From Orrella sp037026685 (GTDB lineage Bacteria > Pseudomonadota > Gammaproteobacteria > Burkholderiales > Burkholderiaceae_B): a stretch of 64,000 nt of DNA. Below, in pieces: positions 15,445-24,118 of the stretch. The position numbers and the translations under genes are program-made. The stretch lies in the NCBI RefSeq assembly GCF_037026685.1, contig NZ_JBANET010000001.1, forward strand, positions 1-64,000. The letters run 5' to 3'. How positions within the stretch are numbered: position 1 is the first letter of the stretch; each line of letters begins with the position of its first letter. A model generated the notes under the pieces. That model saw only the letters and a program-made list of their open reading frames with translations. It was not told the origin of the DNA and did not search any database.

Positions 15445-17118
15445 ATGACCCTGCCTGCCTTGCCTGCCGCCCCGCTTTCCGAAGACCTGTACCGCGACGC
15501 CTGCCGGGCCGGCCTGGCGCAAGTGGCCCGGGCGTTTCCCGAAGATCTTGCCCTGGCCGCGCAGGCCGTGGCCCAGGCGCGCCAGGCGTGGCCGGCTGAC
15601 GCCGATCCGCTGGCCGAGCCCTGGCCGCCCATGCGCATGCGCCAGGCCCCGCCAGCGCCGGCCGCGGCCATGACGCAAGCGCGGCAGCGCGCGCCGCTGC
15701 CGCCGGCCAGCCTGCCCGCGCCGCGCGAGCCCTGGCATTGGCTCGATGCCGGCCAGATCGCAGCGGCCTACCGCGCCGGGGACTTCGGCCCGGTGGAGCT
15801 GGCCCGGGCGCTGCTCGAGCGCATCGATGCCCTCGATGGCGGCCTGCACGCTTTCATTGACGTCGATGCCGGGCAGGTACTGGCGCAGGCGCGCGCTTGC
15901 GAGGCGCGGCTGCGCGCCGGCACGCCGCGCGGCCCGCTCGAGGGCGTGCCGGTGGGCATCAAGGACATCCTGGATGTGGCCGGCCAGGCCACGACCTGCC
16001 ATTCGCTGCTGCGCCTGGACCATCGCGCGGCCCAGGACGCCTTCGTGGTGGCGCGGCTGCGCCAGGCCGGCGCGGTGCTGATGGGCAAGCTTGCGCTGCA
16101 CGAGTTCGCCGTGGGCGGACCGCCCGTCACCGTGCCCTTCCCTTCCGCCCTGAACCCTTGGGATCGCACGCGCCATCCCGGCGGCTCTTCGTCGGGTTCC
16201 GGCGTGGCGCTGGCCGCGGGCCTGGTCCCCTTGGCGCTGGGCACGGATACCGGCGGCTCGGTGCGCAACCCGGCGGGCCATTGCGGCGTGGCGGGCCTCA
16301 AGCCCACCTATGGCCTGGTTTCGCGCACGGGCGCCTTTCCCTTGAGCTTCACGCTGGATCACATCGGGCCGATGGCGCGCAGCGTGGCCGACCTGGCCTG
16401 CCTGCTCGATGCCATCGCGGCCTGGGACGGCGCCGACCCCGCCTGCGCGCCTTTCGCGCGGCCGGCCTACGGGAGCAAGCTGCACGCCGGCGTGGCCGGC
16501 TTGCGCATCGGCCTGCTGCGGCACTTTCACGAAGAGGACATGCCGGCGCATCCCGAGGTGGCGGCAGCCTTCGAGCAGGCGGCGCAGCTGCTGCGCGAGG
16601 CCGGCGCCCGGGTCTGCGAGGCCAGGCTGCCGCCGCTGCAGCGCTTTGGCGCGGCCCAGCGGGTGATTTTCCAAAGCGAGGCCTGGGCCATCCATGCCCA
16701 AGGCCTGCGCACCCGGCCGCAGGACTATTCGCCGGTGGCGCGCCAGAAGCTGCTGCCCGGCGCGTTGCTGAGCGCCGCCGAGTACGTGCAGGCGCAGCAG
16801 CTGCGCGGCCCGCTGATGGCCGCGGTGGACCAGGCCCTGGAGTCGGTGGACGTGCTGATGGCCGTCAATTCCATGGATCCGCCCTGCCGGGTGGACGATG
16901 CCCAGGCCTGCCGCCAGACCTACGGCCGCCACGCGCGCTCGCCCTTTAACCTGACCGGCCATCCGGCCCTGGCGGTCATGGCGGGCTTGAGCGGCGAAGG
17001 CTTGCCGCTGTCGGTGCAGTTCGTCGGCCGGGCCTTTGACGAGGCCACGGTGCTGCAGGTGGGCGCCGAGTTCGAGCGCCGCGCCGGCTGGGCCGGCCGG
17101 CACCCGCCGGGCCTGTAG
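15445..17118 (+). CDS. Amidase with extended N-terminus
   Basis: The 557-residue product has a complete amidase core from about residue 95. The lysine is in 'GVPVGIKDILDVAGQ', the cis-serine in 'HPGGSSSGSGVALAAG' and the nucleophile serine in 'LGTDTGGSVRNPAGHCGV'. The first 90 residues are an additional alanine/proline-rich segment with two predicted helices that I cannot assign. They may be a fused AtzG-like helper region or an over-long start, since no ribosome site is visible before the ATG. The gene follows the LysR gene by 108 bases and precedes an EamA transporter. Confidence 0.88.
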   Translation: MTLPALPAAPLSEDLYRDACRAGLAQVARAFPEDLALAAQAVAQARQAWPADADPLAEPWPPMRMRQAPPAPAAAMTQARQRAPLPPASLPAPREPWHWLDAGQIAAAYRAGDFGPVELARALLERIDALDGGLHAFIDVDAGQVLAQARACEARLRAGTPRGPLEGVPVGIKDILDVAGQATTCHSLLRLDHRAAQDAFVVARLRQAGAVLMGKLALHEFAVGGPPVTVPFPSALNPWDRTRHPGGSSSGSGVALAAGLVPLALGTDTGGSVRNPAGHCGVAGLKPTYGLVSRTGAFPLSFTLDHIGPMARSVADLACLLDAIAAWDGADPACAPFARPAYGSKLHAGVAGLRIGLLRHFHEEDMPAHPEVAAAFEQAAQLLREAGARVCEARLPPLQRFGAAQRVIFQSEAWAIHAQGLRTRPQDYSPVARQKLLPGALLSAAEYVQAQQLRGPLMAAVDQALESVDVLMAVNSMDPPCRVDDAQACRQTYGRHARSPFNLTGHPALAVMAGLSGEGLPLSVQFVGRAFDEATVLQVGAEFERRAGWAGRHPPGL

Positions 17119-17152
17119 GCCGCCGCCGGGGCCGTCCCTGGCCGGCGGCGGC
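17119..17152 (+). terminator. Hairpin after the second amidase gene
   Basis: An 11-bp perfect inverted repeat (GCCGCCGCCGG at 17119-17129 and its complement at 17142-17152) begins immediately after the amidase stop codon. The 12-base loop is closed by GC pairs. There is no T-tract, so it may be an mRNA-stabilising or Rho-assisted end structure rather than an intrinsic terminator. Confidence 0.45.
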
Positions 17153-17229
17153 ATTGCCGCGCAAGAAACGGATGGATGCGCGCGCGCTTTCCTGGCTTAA
17201 TACGCGTCCCGAGTCCGGCGCTAGCTGCC

Positions 17230-18123
17230 ATGCGTCCCACCGCCCTGCTTCTGCTGTTGTGCCTGGCCGCCATCTGGGGGGCCGCCTTCCTGTTCATGCG
17301 CCAGCTGGTGCCGGTCATCGGCATCGTGCCCAACGCCTTTCTGCGCGTGCTGATTTCGGCCGCCGGCCTGGCGGCCATCGTGGCCCTGCTGGGCAAGCGC
17401 TGGGAGTTTCGCGGCAAGCTGCGCGCCATCATGCTGATCGGCATGGTCAATTCCGGGCTGCCCGTCCTGCTGTTCAGCATCGCCGCCTGGTACCTGCCCG
17501 CCGGCTATTCGGCGATCTTCAATGCCATGACGCCCCTGATGGGCGCGCTGATCGGCAGCCTGTTCTTTGCCGAGCGCTTGACGCGGGCCAAGCTGCTGGG
17601 GCTGGTGCTGGGCCTGGCGGGCGTGGCGGTGCTCAGCGGCGCCGGTCCGGTGCCCTTGAGCGCGCAATTGCTGTACGGCGCCGCGGCCTGCCTGGCCGCG
17701 ACGGCCTGCTATGGCTTTGCGGGCTACTTCACGCGGCGCTGGATCAACGAGCGCGGCGGCCTGGACAGCGCCCTGTCGGCGCTGGGTAGCCAGGCCGGCG
17801 CCACCTTGCTGCTGCTGCCCGTGTTCCTGGCCACCAGCCTGGACATGCCCTGGACGCCCCTGCTGGCCCCGCGCATCCTGCTGGCCCTGGCCGGCCTGGG
17901 GCTGCTGTGCACCGCCGTGGCCTACATGCTGTACTTTCGCCTGCTGGCCGAGGTGGGCCCGCTCAAGAGCCTGAGCGTGACCTTCCTGATTCCGCCCTTT
18001 GGCGTGGGCTGGGGCGCGCTGCTGCTGGACGAGCCCTTGTCCTGGGCTCACCTGCAGGGCGGGCTGCTGATCGGCGTGGCCTTGTGGCTGGTGCTGCGCA
18101 CCGGGCCGGCCGCCAAGGCGTAG
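17230..18123 (+). CDS. EamA/DMT family transporter
   Basis: The 297-residue protein has ten membrane helices arranged as two EamA repeats. The first opens with 'CLAAIWGAAFLFMRQLVP' and the second ends with 'VTFLIPPFGVGWGALLLDEP', both typical of drug/metabolite transporters of the RhaT/YdcZ type. The substrate is unknown. The ATG used starts the first helix; an in-frame start 18 codons upstream is less likely. It lies downstream of an amidase gene and may belong to the same catabolic locus, although a hairpin separates them. It converges on the GGDEF-EAL gene with a 9-base gap. Confidence 0.88.
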   Translation: MRPTALLLLLCLAAIWGAAFLFMRQLVPVIGIVPNAFLRVLISAAGLAAIVALLGKRWEFRGKLRAIMLIGMVNSGLPVLLFSIAAWYLPAGYSAIFNAMTPLMGALIGSLFFAERLTRAKLLGLVLGLAGVAVLSGAGPVPLSAQLLYGAAACLAATACYGFAGYFTRRWINERGGLDSALSALGSQAGATLLLLPVFLATSLDMPWTPLLAPRILLALAGLGLLCTAVAYMLYFRLLAEVGPLKSLSVTFLIPPFGVGWGALLLDEPLSWAHLQGGLLIGVALWLVLRTGPAAKA

Positions 18124-18132
18124 CGCCGCCCG

Positions 18133-20499
18133 CTAGGCTGGCGGTTGCGCCTGCCAGCCGGGATCGGCGCGCTCGAGCAGCCGCGATATCTCGTCTTCGC
18201 TTACCGCCTTGGAGAACAGAAATCCCTGGAACTCGTTGCAGCCGGCCGTTGCCAGGAAATCGCGCTGCTCGGGCGTCTCGACGCCTTCGGCGGTGACCGT
18301 CAGCCCCATGGCGTGGCCCAGCGTCACGACGGCCGAGACGATGGGCGTGGAGTCGGCTGCCTGGCCGATGCTCTGGATGAAGCTGCGGTCGATCTTGATC
18401 TTGTCGACCTCGAACTTGCGCAGATAGCTCAGGCTTGAATAGCCGGTTCCGAAATCGTCCAGCGCAATGCGAAAGCCGTTCTTGCGCAACGTGTTCAGCG
18501 CCGTGCGCACCCGCTGGTCATCATCGACCAGCACGCCTTCGGTCACTTCCAGCTCGATCCGGCTCGGATGCACGCCCGCGGCAAGCACCTGGCTCGTGAC
18601 CGCTTCGGCAAAGCCGCCGGACTGGAACTGCACCGGCGAGAGGTTTACCGCGACGGACAAGCCCGGCCACTTGAGCGCGGCGCGGCATGCCTGGGCCAGC
18701 ACCCACTGGCCCAGCGGGTTGATCAGGCCCGTGTCTTCGGCGATGGGCACGAACAGCTGCGGCGAGATCGGGCCGCGCACGGGATGGTTCCAGCGGGCCA
18801 GCGCTTCCACCCCGATCAATGCATGCGTCTGGCTGTCGATCTGCGGCTGGTAGAACACCTGCAGCTCGCCGGGGCTGGCAAGCGCCCTGCGCAGATCTTC
18901 CTCGATGGCCGCGCGCACCTTGACCGTCTCGTCCATCTCCGCGGAAAAGACGCAGTAGCGGTCGCGTCCCTCGTCCTTGGCGCGATACAGCGCGATGTCG
19001 GCCTTGCGCATCAGCTCGGCCCTGTCCGTGCCGTTTTGCGGCGCGAACGAGATGCCGATGCTCAGGCCGACGAAAGCCCGGTTGCCCAGCACTTCGAAAG
19101 GCCGGCGCACCTGCGCGAGAATCGCATCGGCCAGCACGGCGATCGACTGCGGCGTGCGCCCCTTGGCGAGGATCGCGAATTCGTCCCCGCCCAGCCGGGC
19201 CACGGTGTCCTGGGTGCTCACCGCGCCGCTCAGGCGGCTGGCGAATTCCTGGATCAGCGCGTCGCCCGCCAGGTGTCCCCAGGTATCGTTGACGTGCTTG
19301 AAACGGTCCAGATCCAGCAGCAGGATGGCAAACGAGTCGCCTGTGCGGGTGCGCCCCAGCGCCTGGTCCACGCAATTGTTGAACAGGGCCCGGTTGGGCA
19401 GGCCGGTCAATACGTCGTGAAAGGCCAGGTGGTGGGCCTGGGCCTCCCTGGCCCGCAGCTCCACATGGGCCGAGCGCAGCTGCTCGAGGTTGCGGGCTTG
19501 CTGCCCCATCAGCCGATAGGTGCGAGTCGACAGCAGCACGATGATGCCGCCCAGCCCGGCCAGGGTCGCCGCCAGCAAGGGCAGCAACGCCTGCCAGAGC
19601 TCGCTGCCGGGCAGGTCGGGCAACCACATCAGGTATCCAAGCCGTTTGCCCTCGCTCGATACGAGCTCGGTCGCGTATTCGCCGTCGTGCGCCTGCCCGG
19701 TCGCGAAGCGGTGAAAGTGCAGCGCCTCGATCTGGTTGTTGCGCGACAGGTCACGCAGGAACGATCCATCGAGATACCTGACGTTGACCAGCAGCGGCGC
19801 CCGATCGTCCGAGGCGGCGCCATGCAGGGGCGCCTCGATGCGCATTACGCTCACCGCCGCCGGCCTGCCGCGAAAGATCGCAACGTCGGTCGCGTGCACG
19901 GCAGCCGGCGTGGTGCGCAGGCTGTTGTCCGCGGCCAGCGGCTGTCCGGGCAATCTTTCGTGGGGGTTGTTCTGCCGGGTGCGGCGCCCGCGCACCAGGT
20001 CCACGAACTGGCCGATGTCCTGGAGGATGTCCGCATGCTCGCCGGGCGGCAGTGCCTGGCCGTTTGCGCTGCCATAGACCAGGCGGTCGGCACCATCCAG
20101 GATGTACAGCGCGTCGTGGCGGAACAGCCCGTGCAGCCATTGGCCCACGTTCTCGTCCACCCATGCCCAATCGGGCATCGGCTTGGCCAGTTCCCAGGCC
20201 AGCAGGTCCCAGACGGCGGCGCCTTCCTGCGCCTGGGCCAGGTCGTCCAGCCCATTGCTGACCGCCTGGGCGATCTCGCGGCTTTGCCGCTGGGCGGAAA
20301 GCTCGTCGCTTTTCCTGACCGCCAGGTGCAGGCCCAGCACGAAGACGATCGCCACGGCCAGGAAGATGGCGCATAGCGAAAAGACGTATATCGTCCTGGA
20401 GCGCGGGCCCGCCGCGACGAGCGCTGTGGTCGTTGTGTTTGCCGATGACTCCACCGATGCTTCCCTGGGGCTTTTGTTTGCCGCCCATGATAGCGGCAT
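18133..20499 (-). CDS. Membrane GGDEF-EAL protein with CHASE4-like sensor domain
   Basis: The roughly 788-residue product has an N-terminal helix, a CHASE4-like periplasmic domain ('AQEGAAVWDLLAWELAKP', 'HDALYILDGADRLVYGS') and a second helix near 300-320. A cytoplasmic GGDEF domain follows with intact 'ARLGGDEFAIL' and phosphate loop 'FHDVLTGLPNRALF'. The EAL domain has intact 'IGVEALARWNHP', 'ELEVTEGVL' and 'ALDDFGTGYSSLSYL'. Both cyclic-di-GMP synthesis and hydrolysis motifs look complete, so the balance is probably set by the periplasmic signal. Start choice is uncertain: ATG 20499 is used, with a GTG ('VESSANTTTT') 17 codons downstream as a good alternative. Confidence 0.9.
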   Translation of the reverse strand: MPLSWAANKSPREASVESSANTTTTALVAAGPRSRTIYVFSLCAIFLAVAIVFVLGLHLAVRKSDELSAQRQSREIAQAVSNGLDDLAQAQEGAAVWDLLAWELAKPMPDWAWVDENVGQWLHGLFRHDALYILDGADRLVYGSANGQALPPGEHADILQDIGQFVDLVRGRRTRQNNPHERLPGQPLAADNSLRTTPAAVHATDVAIFRGRPAAVSVMRIEAPLHGAASDDRAPLLVNVRYLDGSFLRDLSRNNQIEALHFHRFATGQAHDGEYATELVSSEGKRLGYLMWLPDLPGSELWQALLPLLAATLAGLGGIIVLLSTRTYRLMGQQARNLEQLRSAHVELRAREAQAHHLAFHDVLTGLPNRALFNNCVDQALGRTRTGDSFAILLLDLDRFKHVNDTWGHLAGDALIQEFASRLSGAVSTQDTVARLGGDEFAILAKGRTPQSIAVLADAILAQVRRPFEVLGNRAFVGLSIGISFAPQNGTDRAELMRKADIALYRAKDEGRDRYCVFSAEMDETVKVRAAIEEDLRRALASPGELQVFYQPQIDSQTHALIGVEALARWNHPVRGPISPQLFVPIAEDTGLINPLGQWVLAQACRAALKWPGLSVAVNLSPVQFQSGGFAEAVTSQVLAAGVHPSRIELEVTEGVLVDDDQRVRTALNTLRKNGFRIALDDFGTGYSSLSYLRKFEVDKIKIDRSFIQSIGQAADSTPIVSAVVTLGHAMGLTVTAEGVETPEQRDFLATAGCNEFQGFLFSKAVSEDEISRLLERADPGWQAQPPA

Positions 20500-20634
20500 C
20501 CGCAACGGCTTTCCCTGCTTGCCTGCGCTGGCCTGGCGCTGGCGCGGCCTACGCTTGGAAACTTTCTGATAAAGCAAGGTTACGCGGATTGCGGCATCGT
20601 GGATGGGTCATTGTTCACCCATGTGGAGTCCGCC

Positions 20635-20928
20635 ATGTATTCCATGTTCCTTCCGCAGTTCGCCCTGATGCAGCCGGCCGGCGAAGACGCCCGGACCGCG
20701 CCGGGCCTGGGCCCGAGCGACTCGACCGACTCGGCCAGCGATGTGCCGGCCGGGCAGGCGCGCAGCGACAGCGATGCGACCGGCACGGGCGAGCGCGAAT
20801 CCGCCGACCCGCTCGAGGACATCGAGGACGGCGCCGATATCGATGCCGACGCGGTGGTCGACGAGGACCAGGCCGGCCTGTCGCACACCCGCCCCGACCC
20901 CGTGCGCAACGGCACCGTCGAGGAATGA
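20635..20928 (+). CDS. Small acidic disordered protein preceding ybhP
   Basis: The 97-residue product begins with a short hydrophobic segment ('MYSMFLPQFALMQ') and is otherwise strongly acidic and low-complexity, rich in Asp, Ser and Glu ('DPLEDIEDGADIDADAVVDE'). It is probably disordered. GGAG lies 6 bases before the ATG. Its stop overlaps the start of the endonuclease/phosphatase gene (ATGA), so translation is coupled to the ybhP-clsB-ybhN genes. No function can be assigned; an accessory role in this lipid locus is only suggested by coupling. Confidence 0.65.
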   Translation: MYSMFLPQFALMQPAGEDARTAPGLGPSDSTDSASDVPAGQARSDSDATGTGERESADPLEDIEDGADIDADAVVDEDQAGLSHTRPDPVRNGTVEE

Positions 20929-21752
20929 GCGGTAAGTTTGGTAACGAGGTCCAAAATCCGGCGCGCAGCAGGCAGCCAGGCAGGCATGGCGTTTCCCCGC
21001 CGTGGCCCGGGCACGGCGGGGAAAGCCTGCGGGTGCTTACCGTGAACACGCACAAGGGGTTTACCTTCTTCAAGCGCAAAGTGATCCTGCACGAGCTGCG
21101 CGAGGCCTTGCGCCGCCTCGCGCCGGACATCGTGTTTCTTCAGGAAGTGGTCGGCGAACACGTGCTGCACGCCAGCCGCCATGCCCATTGGCCGGAAACC
21201 TCGCACTACGAGTTCCTGGCCGACGAGCTTTGGCCGCAGTACGCCTATGGACGCAATGCGGTCTATACCGAAGGGCATCACGGCAATGCGATCCTGTCCA
21301 AGTATCCCATCGTGAGCTATGACAACCACGATGTCAGCATCGAAGGCCACGAGGCCCGCGGCATGCTGCATTGCGTGATCGACCGGCAGGGTACGCCGCT
21401 GCACGCGGTGTGCGTGCACCTGGGCCTGCGCCAGCGGCATCGCAGCCGCCAGCTGGCCCGGCTGTGCGCGCTGATGCATGCGCAGCCCGAAGGCGAGCCG
21501 ATGCTGGTGGCGGGCGACTTCAACGACTGGCGGCTGCGCGCCGATGCGGTCATGCACGAATGCGGCGCGGCCGAGGTGTTCAGCGCCAGCTTCGGCAAGC
21601 CGGCGCGCACCTTTCCGGCGCGCTTTCCGCTGCTGCGCCTGGACCGTATCTATGTACGCAACATCCGGCATTGGCGGCCCCTGCCCATGGCTGCGCGCCC
21701 TTGGGCGGTGCTGTCCGACCACATGCCTATCGCGGCGGAGGTGATGCTGTGA
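20925..21752 (+). CDS. ybhP: Endonuclease/exonuclease/phosphatase family protein (YbhP-like)
   Basis: The 275-residue product contains the EEP fold motifs 'LRVLTVNTHKGF', 'PDIVFLQEV', 'GRNAVYTEGHHGNAILSKYP', 'VHLGLRQRHRS', 'LVAGDFNDWR' and 'LSDHMPI', including the metal-binding Glu and the catalytic Asp-Asn and His. The order with a cardiolipin synthase and a YbhN-like protein matches E. coli ybhP-clsB-ybhN. YbhP belongs to a superfamily of phosphodiesterases and nucleases; its substrate is unknown and may be a lipid or nucleotide phosphodiester. The start overlaps the acidic gene by ATGA. The downstream gene starts at GTG inside its stop. Confidence 0.88.
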   Translation: MSGKFGNEVQNPARSRQPGRHGVSPPWPGHGGESLRVLTVNTHKGFTFFKRKVILHELREALRRLAPDIVFLQEVVGEHVLHASRHAHWPETSHYEFLADELWPQYAYGRNAVYTEGHHGNAILSKYPIVSYDNHDVSIEGHEARGMLHCVIDRQGTPLHAVCVHLGLRQRHRSRQLARLCALMHAQPEGEPMLVAGDFNDWRLRADAVMHECGAAEVFSASFGKPARTFPARFPLLRLDRIYVRNIRHWRPLPMAARPWAVLSDHMPIAAEVML

Positions 21753-22960
21753 ATCTGCAATGGCGCAGCGGCAACAGGTTCGAGCTGCTGGAGAACGGCG
21801 AGCAGTTCTTTCCGCGCGTGGTCGAGCTGGTCGGCCAGGCGCGCACCGAAGTGCTGGTCGAGACCTTCATCCTGTTCGACGACAAGGTGGGACGGCAATT
21901 GCGCGAGGCGCTGATCGCGGCGGCGCGGCGCGGCGTGCAGGTCGAAGTCACGGTCGACGGCTACGGCTCGGAAGGGCTGCCGCAGGAGTTCGTGCAGGGC
22001 ATGACAGAGGCCGGGGTGGGGTTTCACGTATTCGATCCGCGCCCCCGCCTGCTGGGCATGCGCACCAACTGGTTCCGGCGCCTGCATCGCAAGATCGTTA
22101 CCATCGATGGCAGGATCGCCTTGATCGGCGGCATCAATTTCGGCGCCGACCACCTGGCCGATTACGGGCCGGAGGCCAAGCAGGATTATTCGCTGCAGAT
22201 CGAGGGACCGCTGGCCGGCGACCTGCGCGAGTTCGCCCGCGAGGCGCTGGCGCCGGTGCGCGGGCGCGGCCCGCGCCTGCGCCGGCGCGAGCCGCCGCAG
22301 GCCTCGCCCTACGAAGAAGGCGCGGGCCGGCTCGTGCTGCGGGACAACAATCACCATCCCTCGGACATCGAGCGCTATTACCGTGCCGGCATCCGCGCGG
22401 CGCGCCGCGATATCCTGATCGCCAATGCCTATTTCTTCCCGGGCTACCGGCTGTTGCGCGACCTGGCCAATGCGGCGCGGCGCGGGGTGCGCGTGCGCCT
22501 GATCCTGCAGGGAGAGCCCGACATGCCGGCGGCCAAGCTGGCGGCCAGCATGCTCTACGAGTATCTGCTGCAGGCCGGCGTGCAGATCTACGAATACTGC
22601 GAACGCCCGCTGCACGCCAAGGTGGCCTGCATGGACGATTCGTGGCTGACCGTGGGGTCGAGCAACCTGGATCCGCTGAGCCTTTCGCTGAACCTGGAAG
22701 CCAACGTGGTGGTGCACGATACGGGCCTGAACACCGCGCTGCGCGACAGCCTGGAACGCCTGATCGCCGAGCAGTGCCGGCCCGCCCCCCTGCCCGCCCG
22801 TTCGGGCCGCAAGCTGCGCCGCATGTGGACGGGCGTATTCGTGTTCCATTTCCTCAGGCGCTTTCCCGCCTGGGCCGGCTATTTTCCCGCCCATCGTCCT
22901 CGCCTGAAGACCTTCCAGGCCAAGGAGTTCGACCAAGCGCAAGTGCAGGAGAGCGTGTGA
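21749..22960 (+). CDS. clsB: Cardiolipin synthase B-like phospholipase D enzyme
   Basis: The 403-residue product has two HKD motifs. The first is in 'RLHRKIVTIDGRIALIGGIN' and the second in 'PLHAKVACMDDSWLTVGSSN'. It lacks N-terminal membrane helices, as in ClsB (YbhO) rather than ClsA. ClsB condenses phosphatidylglycerol into cardiolipin, and in E. coli can also make phosphatidylglycerol from phosphatidylethanolamine. Translation starts at GTG overlapping the ybhP stop (GTGA). The C-terminal 60 residues carry an arginine-rich segment likely to contact membrane. It is the middle gene of a three-enzyme coupled operon. Confidence 0.92.
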   Translation: MNLQWRSGNRFELLENGEQFFPRVVELVGQARTEVLVETFILFDDKVGRQLREALIAAARRGVQVEVTVDGYGSEGLPQEFVQGMTEAGVGFHVFDPRPRLLGMRTNWFRRLHRKIVTIDGRIALIGGINFGADHLADYGPEAKQDYSLQIEGPLAGDLREFAREALAPVRGRGPRLRRREPPQASPYEEGAGRLVLRDNNHHPSDIERYYRAGIRAARRDILIANAYFFPGYRLLRDLANAARRGVRVRLILQGEPDMPAAKLAASMLYEYLLQAGVQIYEYCERPLHAKVACMDDSWLTVGSSNLDPLSLSLNLEANVVVHDTGLNTALRDSLERLIAEQCRPAPLPARSGRKLRRMWTGVFVFHFLRRFPAWAGYFPAHRPRLKTFQAKEFDQAQVQESV

Positions 22961-23886
22961 GCCGCACCCTCAAAAAGGCCTTGGTCTGGCTCGTTGTCGG
23001 CATCACCGCCACCCTGATCGTCAAGCTGGCCCTGCAGGTGGACTGGCCCGAGGTCTACAAGTCGGCGCGCAGCATCGCGCCCTGGCGCATCGCCCTGGCG
23101 CTGGGGCTGGCCGCCCTGGGCTATGCGGTCTACGCCAGCTTCGACGTGCTCTCGCGCAGGCTGGCCGGCCACCGCCTGCCCGTCTGGCAGGTGCTGGGCG
23201 TGACGGCCATCAGCTATGCCTTGAACCAGAACCTGGGCGTGCTGCTGGGCGGGGTGGCCATCCGCTTTCGCCTGTACGCCAAGCTTGGGCTGTCCAGCGG
23301 CATGATCGGGCGGGTGTTCCTCTTTAGCACCATCACCAACTGGCTGGCCTATGGTTGGCTGGGCGGTGTGCTGTTCGTGGCCGGCGCGGTGCCCGTGCCC
23401 CAGGGCTGGGAACTGGGCCAGGGGCTGCTGCGGCTGATCGGCGCCGGCATGCTGGCGCTGGCCCTGGGCTACCTGGGACTGTGCGCCTTCTCGCGCCGGC
23501 GCGAACTGACCGTGCGCGGCCATCGCATGCGCCTGCCCTCCTGGCGCATGGCTTTGTTCCAGGCCGGGCTGGGGGCGGTGTCCTGGGCGCTGATGGGCGC
23601 GATCATGTGGGTGCTGATGCCCGAGGGGGTGGCCTATCCGGCCGTGCTGGGCATCCTGCTGTGCAGCAGCATCGCCGCCGTGGCCACCCATATCCCGGGC
23701 GGGCTGGGCACTACCGAGGCCATCTTCGTGGCGGCGCTTTCCTCGCAGTTTCCCGCCTCGGCCGTGCTGGCCGGCGTGCTGATGTACCGGGCGACCTACG
23801 CCCTGACGCCCCTGGCCATCGGTATCGTCTCGTATCTGATTGTCGAAGCCCGGCTGGCTGCCCGCCCTGCGCAGCCGCAGGACTAG
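22957..23886 (+). CDS. ybhN: YbhN-like lysylphosphatidylglycerol synthase TM family protein
   Basis: The 309-residue polytopic protein has about eight helices and the UPF0104/LPG synthetase TM-domain signatures: 'ISYALNQNLGVLLGGVAIRFRLY' in two parts, and 'THIPGGLGTTEAIFVA' near the C-terminus. The family includes the flippase part of MprF, so a role in lipid translocation is plausible but unproven. It starts with GTG overlapping the clsB stop (GTGA). The gene is the last of the coupled group and is followed by a large hairpin. Confidence 0.88.
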   Translation: MSRTLKKALVWLVVGITATLIVKLALQVDWPEVYKSARSIAPWRIALALGLAALGYAVYASFDVLSRRLAGHRLPVWQVLGVTAISYALNQNLGVLLGGVAIRFRLYAKLGLSSGMIGRVFLFSTITNWLAYGWLGGVLFVAGAVPVPQGWELGQGLLRLIGAGMLALALGYLGLCAFSRRRELTVRGHRMRLPSWRMALFQAGLGAVSWALMGAIMWVLMPEGVAYPAVLGILLCSSIAAVATHIPGGLGTTEAIFVAALSSQFPASAVLAGVLMYRATYALTPLAIGIVSYLIVEARLAARPAQPQD

Positions 23887-23925
23887 CCGCGCCCTCGATT
23901 TCAACATCCGGTAAATATTGCGCTT

Positions 23926-23959
23926 GGCCCCCGTGCCGCCCGGGCGGCGCGCGGGGGCC
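23926..23959. terminator. GC-rich nested hairpin between convergent genes
   Basis: GGCCCCCG at 23926-23933 pairs with CGGGGGCC at 23952-23959. Inside, GCCGCCCGGGCGGC (23935-23948) is itself a perfect palindrome. The structure lies 40 bases after ybhN and before the end of the convergent response-regulator gene. No T-tract follows on either strand, so classical intrinsic termination is uncertain. Confidence 0.45.
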
Positions 23960-24118
23960 GCACGCACGGCGGAATCGGCAGGCACGGATGTTGCGTAGGG
24001 TGCGGCAAGCCCTGCTTCAATTCCGGCCCGGCCGGAAGCCGCCATGCCCTTGCACACCGAGATGTCCAGCCGTATTTCCGGATGCCGCCGGCGCGCGCCC
24101 CTGGCGCCCGGCCGGGGG

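Noticed and set aside
14431..17154. A 907-codon open frame on the minus strand opposite lysR and the amidase
   Set aside because: It is antisense to two genes with intact family motifs, has no recognisable domain, and is rich in Arg, Gly, Ala, His and Gln as expected of shadow frames in GC-rich DNA. The same applies to the other long frames opposite the TonB receptor, glgE, malQ and treY.
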